DNA from: Cryobacterium gelidum
GTDB lineage: Bacteria > Actinomycetota > Actinomycetes > Actinomycetales > Microbacteriaceae
Assembly (NCBI RefSeq): GCF_004403985.1
Contig: NZ_SOHL01000008.1
Span: forward strand, 186,001-250,000
Length of the DNA stretch: 64,000 bases
Direction of reading: 5' to 3'
The position numbers were made by a program, and so were the translations under genes. This document shows, piece after piece, positions 54,127 through 62,994 of the stretch (position 1 is the first letter of the stretch; each line of letters opens with the position of its first letter). The notes below the pieces were generated by a model. The model had not been told where the DNA came from. It searched no databases and saw only the letters and a program-made list of their open reading frames with translations.

Positions 54127-54576
54127 ATGACACGCAATGTGCGCCCGTCCACCCGTTTCATCCTCGTCGGCTCGTGGGAAGAATGTGCGGCCTGGGCCAG
54201 CCGTGCCCGACTGGATCTCAAGGAATGGGCCCACCTCGAGCCAGTCGGTGTCGGCCCTGCCTTGCGGGTGTTCGAACTGGGCGACGAGGGCGACCAGTTG
54301 GCTGAGCGTTTAGCAGCGGAGCGGAGGGGACGGGCCATGGCCGTCCTCGAGGTCCACGAAGACGACACTGATCTCGCTCACCGGGTCCAAGTTCCGGGTG
54401 GCCTTGGTTTTGATGCTCAGGTCGACTGGTTTCTCGCCGATATGCTCGGTTGTGACGCCGCCGATAGTCGGGTGACTCGATCCGAGGGCGAGACGACGGA
54501 CGGGCTCCGCTTCTGGAGTGGCATGATTGGCCGGCATATGTACACGATCACGGAGACTCACACCGCTGGCCACTAG
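54127..54576 (+). CDS. Hypothetical protein
   Basis: A 149-aa soluble protein: FILVGSWEECAAWASRARLD, LEPVGVGPALRVFELGDEGD, then VLEVHEDDTDLAHRVQVPGG and a C-terminal TDGLRFWSGMIGRHMYT. It does not match a family I recognise. The start at 54127 is the first Met of good quality; an upstream start at 53917 would add 70 residues of Ser/Gln-rich sequence. The HAD gene follows on the same strand. Confidence 0.5.
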   Translation: MTRNVRPSTRFILVGSWEECAAWASRARLDLKEWAHLEPVGVGPALRVFELGDEGDQLAERLAAERRGRAMAVLEVHEDDTDLAHRVQVPGGLGFDAQVDWFLADMLGCDAADSRVTRSEGETTDGLRFWSGMIGRHMYTITETHTAGH

Positions 54577-54694
54577 ATGGCGAAGACCACGCGCTGGCAT
54601 TTGCTGCCATGAAAAATTGCTGTCCTCGGTCGGTCTGAGATGAGATGGAATTCTCCTCTGCCAAGTCCCCACAGATTTTCGGAAGGATTCAGTC

Positions 54695-55291
54695 ATGCCG
54701 CGTGTTGTCCGCCGCCCGGTACCCCTGTTCATGGACGTCGACGGTTCGCTCCTCGCCTGTCCGACAGACACGGGCGAAGCCGATCCTCGGCTTCGAACCG
54801 GCCGGCTTGACTTGGATTTCCCCGATGACCTGTCGTACCCAACCAGAATCTGGTTCGACCCTGAGGTGGTGGCGGGCCTCAACAAGCTCGTCAATGAGGG
54901 GCTTGTCCAACTAATTTGGGCGAGCACATGGGATCACGCGGCGAATCGGCTGCTTGTGCCGGCCGTCGGTCTGCTCGAGGCGCCGTACGACGTTGCCGAG
55001 ATCGGGACTCGGTACGGGGGCCAGATGGCTGCAGGTATCTGGGTGAAGGCCCTGGCCGTAGGCCGGTGGCTTCTAGAGAACGGACTCCAAAATGCTCCCA
55101 TCGTCATGGTTGACGACTTGCTGACCAGCCACGCGAGCGGGTTCCTGAGCCCACAGCGGCGGAGCATAGAGGTCGTGGGCGGGGGTCAGAACTTATTTAT
55201 CGAGACGCAACCGGAGCAAGGGCTGCATATCGCACAGGTGGCGGAGATCCGTTCTTTCACTGAGCGAATCGCGCAGGGAACCTTCTCCTAG
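54695..55291 (+). CDS. HAD-type phosphatase-like protein (Swiss Army Knife-type HAD)
   Basis: A 198-aa HAD-fold protein. Motif I is PLFMDVDGSLLAC (D14, D16), motif II WASTWDHAA and the late acidic motif VMVDDLLTSHASGF. These agree with the HAD domain found in Swiss Army Knife RNA-repair proteins and stand-alone relatives. Phosphate-transfer activity is plausible; substrate unknown. No clear ribosome-binding site other than GGAAGGATTC. Confidence 0.8.
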   Translation: MPRVVRRPVPLFMDVDGSLLACPTDTGEADPRLRTGRLDLDFPDDLSYPTRIWFDPEVVAGLNKLVNEGLVQLIWASTWDHAANRLLVPAVGLLEAPYDVAEIGTRYGGQMAAGIWVKALAVGRWLLENGLQNAPIVMVDDLLTSHASGFLSPQRRSIEVVGGGQNLFIETQPEQGLHIAQVAEIRSFTERIAQGTFS

Positions 55292-55536
55292 CATGCGCTG
55301 GATTCCCGGTGGCGGCCCGTCAGCCCACCAGGCCCTCCACTTGAGCCAGGGGCGTGCTCGCCTCGGCAGCGCGGCACCGTCGAACCGTTCAGCATCCCGA
55401 CAAGAGTCTCGCCACGCCAGGCAACAAATGTTGGTTGCTGACTACGCGGGCGTCGGTAGAGATATAGCAGCTGGGGAGGGAAGTCTTCCGAATCCGCCAG
55501 CATCCGACACAGAGCTGGTCGGTCAGACTCCCTCAT
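55288..55536 (-). pseudogene. GNAT-like N-terminal fragment
   Basis: The frame begins with MRESDRPALCRMLADSEDF and continues to TFVAWRGETLVGMLNGS, which resembles the first half of a GNAT acetyltransferase; the acetyl-CoA motif is absent, and the last 25 codons are unnatural. It lies a few bases beyond the stop of a 62-aa ORF on the same strand. Probably a broken acetyltransferase. Confidence 0.35.
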
Positions 55537-55541
55537 GAATT

Positions 55542-55730
55542 TCACACGCGTTGCGTCCACTCTCCAAGTGGACCACACCTATACCCTGCCCGCACAACAC
55601 CTTCAGGAACGCCGCCATACTGCGCTGCGACGGCAGACGGCAGTTGTAATTTTCTCTCTTGAACCACGGCGGTGACCAAGAGCACCAGATCGCAAGAAGG
55701 GCACCGCAAGTACGGGCTCGTCGCCGGCAT
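55542..55730 (-). CDS. 62-aa CxxC protein, uncertain
   Basis: Encodes SPYLRCPSCDLVLLVTAVVQ near the start, then AAQYGGVPEGVVRAGYRCGP. One CxxC pair and a later Cys could hold zinc. It follows the KAP gene on the same strand with 40 bases between. No ribosome site is evident. Confidence 0.3.
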   Translation of the reverse strand: MPATSPYLRCPSCDLVLLVTAVVQERKLQLPSAVAAQYGGVPEGVVRAGYRCGPLGEWTQRV

Positions 55731-55770
55731 GGTCGAAGACGGTATCCATCTGTGCCCGCTTATGGTCGGA

Positions 55771-57954
55771 CTACTGTGGATCGTCGTCGTCGCCCTTCTT
55801 CTGCCGCAGCAGTTGAAGTGCGTACTGTCGGCGGCTCTCCGGCGTGACCTCCACAGAACGATCTCGCAGCGGCGGAGCTGATGCAGTCAAAATGTCCTGG
55901 TCCAGTGCGGAGTAAAGAAATTCTAATCCGACGAGATTGTCCAAAGCCTCGAAGTCGAGGCCACTGAGCGACCACGGCGCATCGGGAACTCCCACGGTTC
56001 TACTCGATGTCACGAGCCGGGCCACGACGTCTAGGGGGAGCCAGTCACCCGACAAGAAGACCGCCGCGATCCAGATGCGGGCGCCGTCTACGTCTATGCG
56101 ATACCAATCCCAAATCAGATCCCAAATTCCCGGGTTAATTTCAAGAGGGGATGTAGCACGCTGTGATTCGAAAAGCTCTTCCACGTGTGCAATGAAGCTC
56201 ACGTCGGCCTTTGAAAAAGCGGACTTTTGCTCAGCCGTGAGTCGGTAGTGGGCCTTTGCATCGCCGGCGTGGTGGAGCCAGTCCGACAGGATTGGGAGCC
56301 CGCCGAATTTTCCCGCAACCCTCTCCACTGCCACCAAGACGTCCGACGGAGGCAAACCGAGGAACACACGCGCACCGAGGCCGCGCAGGCGCCGGTGATC
56401 GTTGAAGGTGTCGGTGCTTTTCGGCACGACAGGATCCTGGACGGCAAGCCAACTCAAGAGTGCGAGGCTGCCGGAGGGATTGGCTTCGTTCGCGGTCTCG
56501 AGCTTGGGAATGATTAGCCCAGCCTTGGCGGGGAATTCGGAGAGGATCAAGTCGAGCTCGTGACCGAGTGTTCCATTCGAGATTTGTGCGTACGCCGCGA
56601 AGACAACTCCGTCCGAGAGGTCGTCGTTTGGGACGCCGAAATGAAAGTAGCGGTCGAAGTAGTCGGGATTTCCGATCCGCGGTGCAGTCGCATCGCGTGT
56701 GCCGGACGTTCGGTTGGTCTCGTTCCATTCTTGATTGAATTTTGGAAAGAGGTCTGAGAGTACGTCGGCCACATCAGCATGATGCTCGACGGCAATATGC
56801 GCGGCACTCAGCCGACGAACCCACGGTTCCTTCGAGACTTTCGAGTGCATCCCCCTCAGAATGGCGCCCACGGACGCCTCGCGACTGCCGATAAGTGAGT
56901 CTCGTTCTGCCCGAAGCATGGCGTAAAGCAGCGGTTCCGCCGTTCGAATCCAGGTGAGAATCAAATAGTCTTCAAGATCGAAGTCTCTCGCGTCCTTGGG
57001 CAGGAATGCTTCCGCCTGCGACACAAAGCGACCGATCGACCTCGGCGTATCGAGGCGACGCCGTAATACCGAGTAGTACGCCGAGCTGAATCTCTGCAAT
57101 GGGTGGGAAACGGTGTCGAGACCAATACGGGCGGCCAACTTGTCGATTGCAGCATTTAGCCATGCCTCGATTTGCCGGTCGCGGAGAGGCGGGAGATCGA
57201 GTCTGATCTGCACCATTTTCTCCAAGTACTCGACCGCTCGCCTCTGGTCGTTTTCCCCTACAAGGCCCGTACGCGTCAGCGCGTCGAGAAGAGTGTCCTC
57301 GTCATAAGAGATGAGGTAGTGGACATTGTGCAGTCGGCCCGTCAGTCGAAGCAGTTTGAAGACAAGAAGAAGTTCGTCAGGGGACAACCGATCTAGGTCG
57401 TCCAGGACCATCAGTACCGGCCTGTTCGCCTTTCTGAGAGCGTCGTCGGTCGAGCGTTGGATTGCTGAAAGAGACTGGTCGCCGCCGATCATTTTGGATA
57501 TTGCAGACAGCGCTTGGCTTGGGTCAAGCCCAAGACCGGCAAAGACACTCGCCAACGGGGCCGTTGCCTGACCGATGCTGGATATCTTGCCGCGAACGCT
57601 GTCCCACGACTTCTCGGGTGGTAAGGCTGCGGTCAGTTCACGAAAGAAACCTACTTGAAGAGAAGGTAGATCCGAGTAATACCAAGGATTGAAATCGACG
57701 ATAATCCAGGGCGCCCGCTCTCCAGATTTGTGAGAGTCGAGCCGAGAACGGATCATGTTTAGCATGCTCGACTTGCCCGATCCCCAAGCGCCAATGAGCG
57801 CCACGACCGAAGACTTGCCGCTGACACTCAGATTATTGAGCAGCCGGGCACCGTCATCCGCGTAGTCTGCGCGTCCTAGGCGATCGGGAGAGTCCTCAGT
57901 ATCGAGGATCGGGTCGTCCCCGAGCCAAGTTGGATTTTCGGGAAGGACATCCAT
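55771..57954 (-). CDS. KAP-family P-loop NTPase
   Basis: A 727-aa STAND-like KAP NTPase. Walker A is LIGAWGSGKSSML (about 53-65), Walker B RPVLMVLDDLDRLSPDELL, then FKLLRLTGRLHNVHYLISYD, a sensor segment. The KAP fold lacks the usual inserted TM helices here, and the C-terminal 400 residues are helical with no recognised domain. KAP NTPases occur in defence and signalling contexts, often near mobile DNA. Its gene is in the accessory region with no obvious partner; small ORFs lie downstream. Confidence 0.85.
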   Translation of the reverse strand: MDVLPENPTWLGDDPILDTEDSPDRLGRADYADDGARLLNNLSVSGKSSVVALIGAWGSGKSSMLNMIRSRLDSHKSGERAPWIIVDFNPWYYSDLPSLQVGFFRELTAALPPEKSWDSVRGKISSIGQATAPLASVFAGLGLDPSQALSAISKMIGGDQSLSAIQRSTDDALRKANRPVLMVLDDLDRLSPDELLLVFKLLRLTGRLHNVHYLISYDEDTLLDALTRTGLVGENDQRRAVEYLEKMVQIRLDLPPLRDRQIEAWLNAAIDKLAARIGLDTVSHPLQRFSSAYYSVLRRRLDTPRSIGRFVSQAEAFLPKDARDFDLEDYLILTWIRTAEPLLYAMLRAERDSLIGSREASVGAILRGMHSKVSKEPWVRRLSAAHIAVEHHADVADVLSDLFPKFNQEWNETNRTSGTRDATAPRIGNPDYFDRYFHFGVPNDDLSDGVVFAAYAQISNGTLGHELDLILSEFPAKAGLIIPKLETANEANPSGSLALLSWLAVQDPVVPKSTDTFNDHRRLRGLGARVFLGLPPSDVLVAVERVAGKFGGLPILSDWLHHAGDAKAHYRLTAEQKSAFSKADVSFIAHVEELFESQRATSPLEINPGIWDLIWDWYRIDVDGARIWIAAVFLSGDWLPLDVVARLVTSSRTVGVPDAPWSLSGLDFEALDNLVGLEFLYSALDQDILTASAPPLRDRSVEVTPESRRQYALQLLRQKKGDDDDPQ

Positions 57955-58420
57955 AGGTCACAGCATGGCAGATGCGTAGCCACTGTTTACCATCTGGGGT
58001 ATTCATCCGCCCTGCAGCCATGGCGCCTCGTGAAAAGGGTTCGGATGGCCGGGGACGGATGGCGTGACGGGTCATGACCAAGCGCGTCACAGACGACGCA
58101 CGGTTCTCGCCTGCTGCACCCTAACGATGTGTCCCAAGAATGAGATGCCGGTAGCGACACCAACTGCGCATGTCCAAAAACCACCGCCGGTCTTCATATG
58201 GCTTATTGGGGCGCGGGCACTGCTGCACCATGGACGACTCGGAGCGCTTGATGGTTACGACCGGGAACGCCCCCTAGCGGCGTGGGCGGCCAAACAGCGC
58301 CTGGCGTATCGCCGCCGGCGCCTGCCGCGAGAGCGGTTCATTGCCTGATTGTCCGCGAAAGGTTCCATCCGTTGCTGGAGCCCGCAATGCTTCGGCTCGA
58401 GTTGTCGGACTTGTGGACTG
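57955..58420. other. Intergenic region with a helicase-associated-domain relic
   Basis: On the plus strand, 58232-58348 reads ALDGYDRERPLAAWAAKQRL and YRRRRLPRERFIA. This resembles the W-x-x-x-QR and R-x-x-x-L spacing of helicase-associated domains. It then hits a stop. The N-terminal part and start are missing. Nothing else is recognisable in this interval. Confidence 0.3.
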
Positions 58421-58651
58421 TCAGGAAGCGAGACCCCGCATGGTTAAGTTGTCCATGGCCTGGTCTTGAGCGAGGAAAATACCAGCGATGTTCTCCGCCA
58501 AATTGCTTTGTTGGGCGCTGGTGAGCGCATCCCAACGTGGCCGCCGCCCGCCAGTAGCAGCCGCCTGCTGATCCGCCAGGCACCGAGCTGTCTCGTCGAC
58601 AAGGCTCACACGAAACACGGGCCAGCCATCGCGCCAGTTTGCTTCACTCAT
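58421..58651 (-). CDS. 76-aa hypothetical protein
   Basis: Encodes MSEANWRDGWPVFRVSLVDE, then TGGRRPRWDALTSAQQSNLA and AGIFLAQDQAMDNLTMRG. The ATG at 58651 follows AGGAAAGA directly. Composition is protein-like with several Trp. No family recognised. Confidence 0.45.
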   Translation of the reverse strand: MSEANWRDGWPVFRVSLVDETARCLADQQAAATGGRRPRWDALTSAQQSNLAENIAGIFLAQDQAMDNLTMRGLAS

Positions 58652-58663
58652 TCTTTCCTGCAC

Positions 58664-58992
58664 CTCTCAAATTTCTATCTGCGCTTTTCATATAAATCTC
58701 ATGGACACCTGTCAACTGCCGGCGCGAAAGGCTCACCGCCAATCGGAGGCCTCGGTAAGCCGCACACGTCATTGGCATCGTGTCCGTTACGGTGAAAGTC
58801 AACCGGTCTGGCTGCCGTCATCGTGTTAGCGAAGCGGCGGACATCTTACGAGCGAAGCTCGCAGAGGTTTCCGGCGAGGTGTTATCCCTAGGCTGAGGGT
58901 CCGCGCCGTTCGAATGAGTCCGCGGTGAGCCGTATTCGAACCCGCTGGGCACACCTCAGGGAAAAGAGCGGCCATGCTTTTCATGTTCGTCG
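58664..58992. other. No gene seen
   Basis: I see no convincing coding sequence, RNA or repeat in this 330-bp stretch. It separates the 76-aa ORF from the 3' end of the metallophosphoesterase gene. An AT-rich patch occurs near 58670-58700 and could hold a promoter for the 76-aa gene. Confidence 0.5.
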
Positions 58993-59889
58993 CTATGGAA
59001 CTGGCGTGCCATTGCGAAGTAAGAACTCTATCTCCAGTGTTTTCGGGTCGAGGATCGCCTGGCTGACTCTGTCATTTCCATTCATGTCAAGGACGACTGA
59101 ACGCACGCGCAGAGGAGTTGGCGTTGGGAACTCCTCGATTTGGTCTCTGTGCACGTGGTAGTGACCACCGAAGGTGATTTGGGGCCGAGTCTGAACAACC
59201 GCCCGGCGGAACATCTCGTTGCTTTGCCTCGCGTATTCCATGATTTCTGGGGGCACTCGTGGGTCAGGATCCCGGACGTACAGGATTGGCGATTCGTGGC
59301 CGACGAGAACATCGACGGGCTTCGTGCCGAGTGCGGTGAGGTCGTCTTCGCTGATTTGCTCGGTCGGCCACCAACCGACATTTTCGCTTCGGAGGTCGCG
59401 GTCTGTGCTGTTCGCGCCGCCGAGCGCGGCAAGAACGTGGCTTTTCCCTACTTGACTTCGAAACCCGCGAGGCAAGTGAGCGACATTCCAACTCACCCAT
59501 CGGTAGCCGTTCTCGTCTATCGGATAGCCAAGAATTCGAGGATGGTAATCGTGGTTGCCATCGACGAAATAAAGTGTCTGCCGGTTCCGCGTGAGGGCCC
59601 GCGACAAGTCTCGCAAAGACACTTGCCAATTCTCGCCGGGCCAAATTACCCCGAAGTCCCCAAGCTGAATCACGGCTCTGATTCCACGATCTGCAAAGAT
59701 TCGTAAGACCTGAAGCGCGTGTATCAAGTCACCATGGATGTCGCCCATGACGCCGATGAGATCAGCGTCCTCAAGCGAGACACGATCCTCAACACCGGTA
59801 GGGGAGGACGATGAACGGAGGTTCTTCGGGAAAGGCATGGGATGGAAACCGCCCGGAGGCACCTCCAGGGTGAAGCCTCTTTTGCTCAT
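58993..59889 (-). CDS. Calcineurin-like metallophosphoesterase
   Basis: A 298-aa binuclear-metal phosphoesterase. Motifs are VMGDIHGDLIHAL (49-54), IQLGDFGVIW (77-80), FVDGNHDYHPRI (111-114), VLVGHESPI and FGGHYHVHRD. All metal-ligand positions are present. The N-terminal 40 residues are unique. An XRE regulator gene lies 63 bases upstream on the same strand, which suggests cotranscription under its control. Substrate (nucleotide, RNA end or phosphoprotein) unknown. Confidence 0.88.
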   Translation of the reverse strand: MSKRGFTLEVPPGGFHPMPFPKNLRSSSSPTGVEDRVSLEDADLIGVMGDIHGDLIHALQVLRIFADRGIRAVIQLGDFGVIWPGENWQVSLRDLSRALTRNRQTLYFVDGNHDYHPRILGYPIDENGYRWVSWNVAHLPRGFRSQVGKSHVLAALGGANSTDRDLRSENVGWWPTEQISEDDLTALGTKPVDVLVGHESPILYVRDPDPRVPPEIMEYARQSNEMFRRAVVQTRPQITFGGHYHVHRDQIEEFPTPTPLRVRSVVLDMNGNDRVSQAILDPKTLEIEFLLRNGTPVP

Positions 59890-59952
59890 GATGCCGAGTT
59901 CATAGGTTAGTAATGTCCATTCGAATTAACGCTTGAAGACAAGCTCGAAAAT

Positions 59953-60240
59953 CTAGCTGCTATTTGGCTCGTTGAGCTGCTCCATGAGTTGCCCGAACGG
60001 AACATCGATTGCGCGCGCAATTGCGAACCACGTCGCAAGTGTTCCGATACGGTTGCCCACTTCAAGGTTGATGACCCCCGTGCGGCTGAGCCCTGAACGT
60101 TCAGCGAGGGCTTCATAGGTGAGTCCTAATTCAGCCCGCCGTCTTCCAAGAGCATTGCGCAGAGCATCGAAATTTGGTTCAAATTCCACCTTGGCATGAA
60201 GATTGGGTACGGGCGTAAGGCTCTTCTTGGGGATCGACAC
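59953..60240 (-). CDS. XRE-family HTH regulator
   Basis: A 95-aa protein with a helix-turn-helix: LRNALGRRRAELGLTYEALA, ERSGLSRTGVINLEVGNRIG, then TLATWFAIARAIDVPFGQLM. Typical of small repressors or antitoxins. Upstream (60254-60291) is an inverted repeat that could be its operator. It is first in a two-gene set with the metallophosphoesterase. Confidence 0.9.
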   Translation of the reverse strand: MSIPKKSLTPVPNLHAKVEFEPNFDALRNALGRRRAELGLTYEALAERSGLSRTGVINLEVGNRIGTLATWFAIARAIDVPFGQLMEQLNEPNSS

Positions 60241-60253
60241 TACTCAATTGGAG

Positions 60254-60291
60254 AGTCAACAAGTGTTAACCACAGTACACAACTGTTGACT
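60254..60291 (-). promoter_or_regulatory. Inverted-repeat operator upstream of the XRE regulator
   Basis: AGTCAACA (60254-60261) and TGTTGACT (60284-60291) form a perfect 8-bp inverted repeat; extending inwards, the two 17-base arms agree at 13 positions. The site starts 13 bases from the XRE start codon, where an autorepressor would bind. Promoter hexamers within it cannot be fixed with confidence. Confidence 0.65.
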
Positions 60292-60730
60292 ATCGTGGAA
60301 ATACCAGCCCAGGCAGGTGCAATTGCTCTCAGTCATCGTTGCTCGCTCGGTCGCCCTCATCGTCAGTCCTTGAGCGCTCGAGCTGCTAAGCAGTGCCTAT
60401 CCAAAACAAGGATCCGCTCTACAAGAACAGACCATTGCCGGAACCTCACATGGACGCTCGATGAGCCAGTCTAAACACTCTTGGGAACTGGCTCAATCGG
60501 CCGAATGCGTCAACAGAAACGGTTGCGTCCCCGCGAGTGGTGTTGCTGGTCCCGCGGGGGCCCGCCACGATTAGTCAACGATCATTGCTCCACCTCCGTG
60601 GCCCTGCGCGCGCTTCCCGTGCAGGTCACCCGTCTATACGCTTTGGTCAGGCGGTGTCGGCGCAGAACCGCCCATGTTCCGCGGCGCTGGCCGCGTTGAC
60701 CCTGCGGTCAGCGCCGTTGCCGTGACCCAC
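60292..60730. other. No gene seen
   Basis: About 440 bases with no convincing ORF or RNA. Short open frames on the plus strand have unnatural composition (rich in Arg, Pro, Cys) and lack ribosome sites. Confidence 0.5.
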
Positions 60731-60775
60731 GAGGAGGTAGTGCGGCCAGCACTCAGCTGGCCGCATGACCTCCTC
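60731..60775 (-). terminator. Strong terminator of the choice-of-anchor-L gene
   Basis: GAGGAGGT (60731-60738) and TGCGGCCAGC (60741-60750) pair with GCTGGCCGCA (60756-60765) and ACCTCCTC (60768-60775). The 18-bp interrupted stem with a 5-nt loop follows the minus-strand stop at 60779 by three bases. Confidence 0.85.
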
Positions 60776-60778
60776 GGT

Positions 60779-62635
60779 TCAGTGGATGGTGATGTTGCCG
60801 CCCTTGAGGGCCACCGGCGTCGAACCCGTGGTGAAGACCACGGTTCCGGAGGGGTTCTTGATCACGATCTTGATCGTGTCGCCCTTCTTTCCACCTGAGG
60901 ACCCGTTGTCCACGACTGACACCTGGAAGGTGTAGCCGGCGGTGCCGTTCCACTTCCCGCTGCCGGTCCACGTCGCCGTGTTTCCTGATACGACCAGGCT
61001 GGTCGCGGTGTTGCCGTGGAACTTAGCTTTGTCGGCTTTGGCGTGCAACTGGAACTGTCCCTTGAAGCCGGTGGCTTCGGGGATCACGTTGAACCCGAAT
61101 GACGTACGGCCCGTCGAGATGGATGTCCAACCGCCACCGGTCACCTTGGCCCCGGCGGCCTGGACGGTGAACAGCGTGTCGGCAGCAGTCGCAGATCCGA
61201 GGTAGTAGTTGTCGCCGGTGAATTCGGCCTTGACCGCGTACACGCCTGAGGCGAGCGGCACGGTGATGCTGGCCACTCCATTGGCGTTGGTCGTCGCGGA
61301 GAACGTCTGCGTCACCATGTTCGAGTCGGTCACGGTAAAGACGACCGTCTTGTTCGACAGGTCACCGAGAGTCGAGTCAAGCTCACCCAGAGTGGCGGAC
61401 AACGTCGTGCTGGCCATCGGGGCAACCATCGTCTCGCCGCTGTAGGTCAAGGTGGAGTCCTCCTTCGCCACCGTCACGGAGTCGGTGTCGGATGAGGCTG
61501 CGAATCCTGCGTCGCCTGCGAACGAGGTTGTCACCTGGTAGGCCCCGGGGGACTGCGACATGGTAATCGAACCGCTGGCCGTTCCGGCGGCGCCGGTTGA
61601 GCCCGTGGTCGACTGCGTCCCCAGGGTGAACGTCAGGTCCTTGCCGCTCACGGGGGCATCGGGATCGGCCATTGTGTCGGTCAAGACGCCGGACAGTCCG
61701 ATTGAGTCGGAGTACTGGACTGTCGTGGACCCGGTGTAGGCGGTGGTGGTTGTCGCTGGCCCGGAGACCACGCAGTCCGGGTCGGTACCGTCAACCAGGC
61801 CATCTCCGTCGTTGTCAACCGCGTCGTTGCAGATCTCCGGCTTCGTGGTCGAGATCCCGCTGGCGCTGAGCAGGACCCAGCTGTCGAGGGAAGAGTCGCT
61901 TCCGTCCGCGATGGCCAGCTTCATTGTGTTGGTCTCGCCGTTGTTGACGGCAGACTCGCATACCAGCCCAACGGTGAGCCCGTCGGCCTGCGTGTCGATC
62001 GTCGGCGTTCCATCGCTCAGATCGTTGTTTCGGTACAGCTGGGGGCGCACTGAGTTGGTGCCCAGCGGGTTGCCGCCATTGATCGTGTTGATCGACACCG
62101 GGACGTTATCTACCGTCGCGCAGTTCTGGCCGTTGACGAAAAAAGCGAAGGTGTCGTTGAACAAACTGTTCGAGTATTCGTTGAACTCCTCGGAGGCGAA
62201 GACGTAACTCACGTATACCGTCGCCGCATTGGGGACGAAGTCGAAGCTCAGCACCGAGGCGTCGTTCGTCTGGAATCCGGACAGCGTCGTGAGGTCAGTG
62301 TCTCCCGGTCCCCCGAAGGCGGTGGTGGTGCTGTCTGCGTTGTTCGGGCCAACGATGGATGCTACCTCGCCCGATGACAGGATGACACCCGAGTTGAAGC
62401 CGAAGACGGTGGGATCGGTCTCGGCGAAGGTTCCCGCCGCCCGCTCGTCTCCGGTGTAGGTGACGTTGCTGACGGACACGCCCTCACCGGCCAGCGCCTG
62501 TGCCAGTTCGAGCGGGGCCAGTGGACCGGTGAGGTCCGCAGTGGTGGTAGCGGCGTTGGCTGGTCCCGTTCCCAGGACCAACATCGATGCCGCCAGCGCA
62601 ATCGTTAGCGTGCCTGAAACTAGCCTTGATTTCAT
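60779..62635 (-). CDS. Secreted choice-of-anchor-L protein with Ig-like and post-COAP domains
   Basis: A 618-aa exported protein: signal peptide (about 1-29, ending GPANAA), choice-of-anchor-L domain (about 30-260; hallmark VSYVFASEEFNEYSNSLFND), a Ca-binding-like EICNDAVDNDGDGLVDGTD, two Ig-like modules with ITMSQSPGAYQVTTSF and GVYAVKAEFTGDNYYL, and a C-terminal KVTGGGWTSISTGRTSFGF region typical of post-COAP domains. There is no sortase motif or TM at the C-terminus. The ATG at 62635 follows GAGGGAG. Probably a surface or matrix protein; its leader appears structured. Confidence 0.88.
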   Translation of the reverse strand: MKSRLVSGTLTIALAASMLVLGTGPANAATTTADLTGPLAPLELAQALAGEGVSVSNVTYTGDERAAGTFAETDPTVFGFNSGVILSSGEVASIVGPNNADSTTTAFGGPGDTDLTTLSGFQTNDASVLSFDFVPNAATVYVSYVFASEEFNEYSNSLFNDTFAFFVNGQNCATVDNVPVSINTINGGNPLGTNSVRPQLYRNNDLSDGTPTIDTQADGLTVGLVCESAVNNGETNTMKLAIADGSDSSLDSWVLLSASGISTTKPEICNDAVDNDGDGLVDGTDPDCVVSGPATTTTAYTGSTTVQYSDSIGLSGVLTDTMADPDAPVSGKDLTFTLGTQSTTGSTGAAGTASGSITMSQSPGAYQVTTSFAGDAGFAASSDTDSVTVAKEDSTLTYSGETMVAPMASTTLSATLGELDSTLGDLSNKTVVFTVTDSNMVTQTFSATTNANGVASITVPLASGVYAVKAEFTGDNYYLGSATAADTLFTVQAAGAKVTGGGWTSISTGRTSFGFNVIPEATGFKGQFQLHAKADKAKFHGNTATSLVVSGNTATWTGSGKWNGTAGYTFQVSVVDNGSSGGKKGDTIKIVIKNPSGTVVFTTGSTPVALKGGNITIH

Positions 62636-62667
62636 AGTCGTACTCCCTCGTTTCGATTGTTGCTGTG

Positions 62668-62757
62668 GGCGTTCGCGAGGCAGTGCCCCTTCGCCCGTGG
62701 CCGGGGTCGTCTCTCCCCAGGCTTTTCCGTGAGCTAGTTTCGGCTCCCTTATGGGGG
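62668..62757 (-). promoter_or_regulatory. Possible structured 5' leader of the choice-of-anchor-L gene
   Basis: In the minus-strand sense the leader contains GAGCC-GAAA-CTAGCTC (a tetraloop-like hairpin), then ACGGAAAAGCC, then a GCCTGGGG...CCCCGGC stem and a GGGCG...CGCCC stem. The string GAAA-hairpin followed by A-C-G-x-AAAGCC recalls c-di-GMP-I (GEMM) aptamers, but the 5' consensus GGCAAACC is missing. A riboswitch is only a hypothesis. Confidence 0.25.
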
Positions 62758-62846
62758 GTGGCATTCAGCACAGTAGGCCTGTCCCCCAAACATGGCTAGA
62801 GGGCGTGTCTTCAATGTGAGAGGTGGTTTGCCCGGATGCTGTGGTT

Positions 62847-62990
62847 ATGACGCGAGTCAGTGTGCTTAGCGATGAGATGTGCGCCCGGATTGAGCCACTG
62901 CTTCCTTCTGTGAAGGGCCTTACGGGTCGGCCGATGCATGAGCATCGACCGCTGGCGGAGGGGGCGGCTACCCCTCATTATCAACGTTGA
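62847..62990 (+). mobile_element. IS5-family transposase N-terminal fragment
   Basis: Reads MTRVSVLSDEMCARIEPLLP and TGRPMHEHRPL, the usual first 38 residues of IS5/IS427-type transposases, then diverges and stops at 62988. The DDE domain is absent and no inverted repeats are recognised. A relic of an insertion sequence. Confidence 0.75.
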
Positions 62991-62994
62991 ATAA

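Noticed and set aside
62668-62757. Firm c-di-GMP-I riboswitch call
   Set aside because: The 5' consensus GGCAAACC is missing and I could not fold the element reliably, so I list it only as a possible leader structure.
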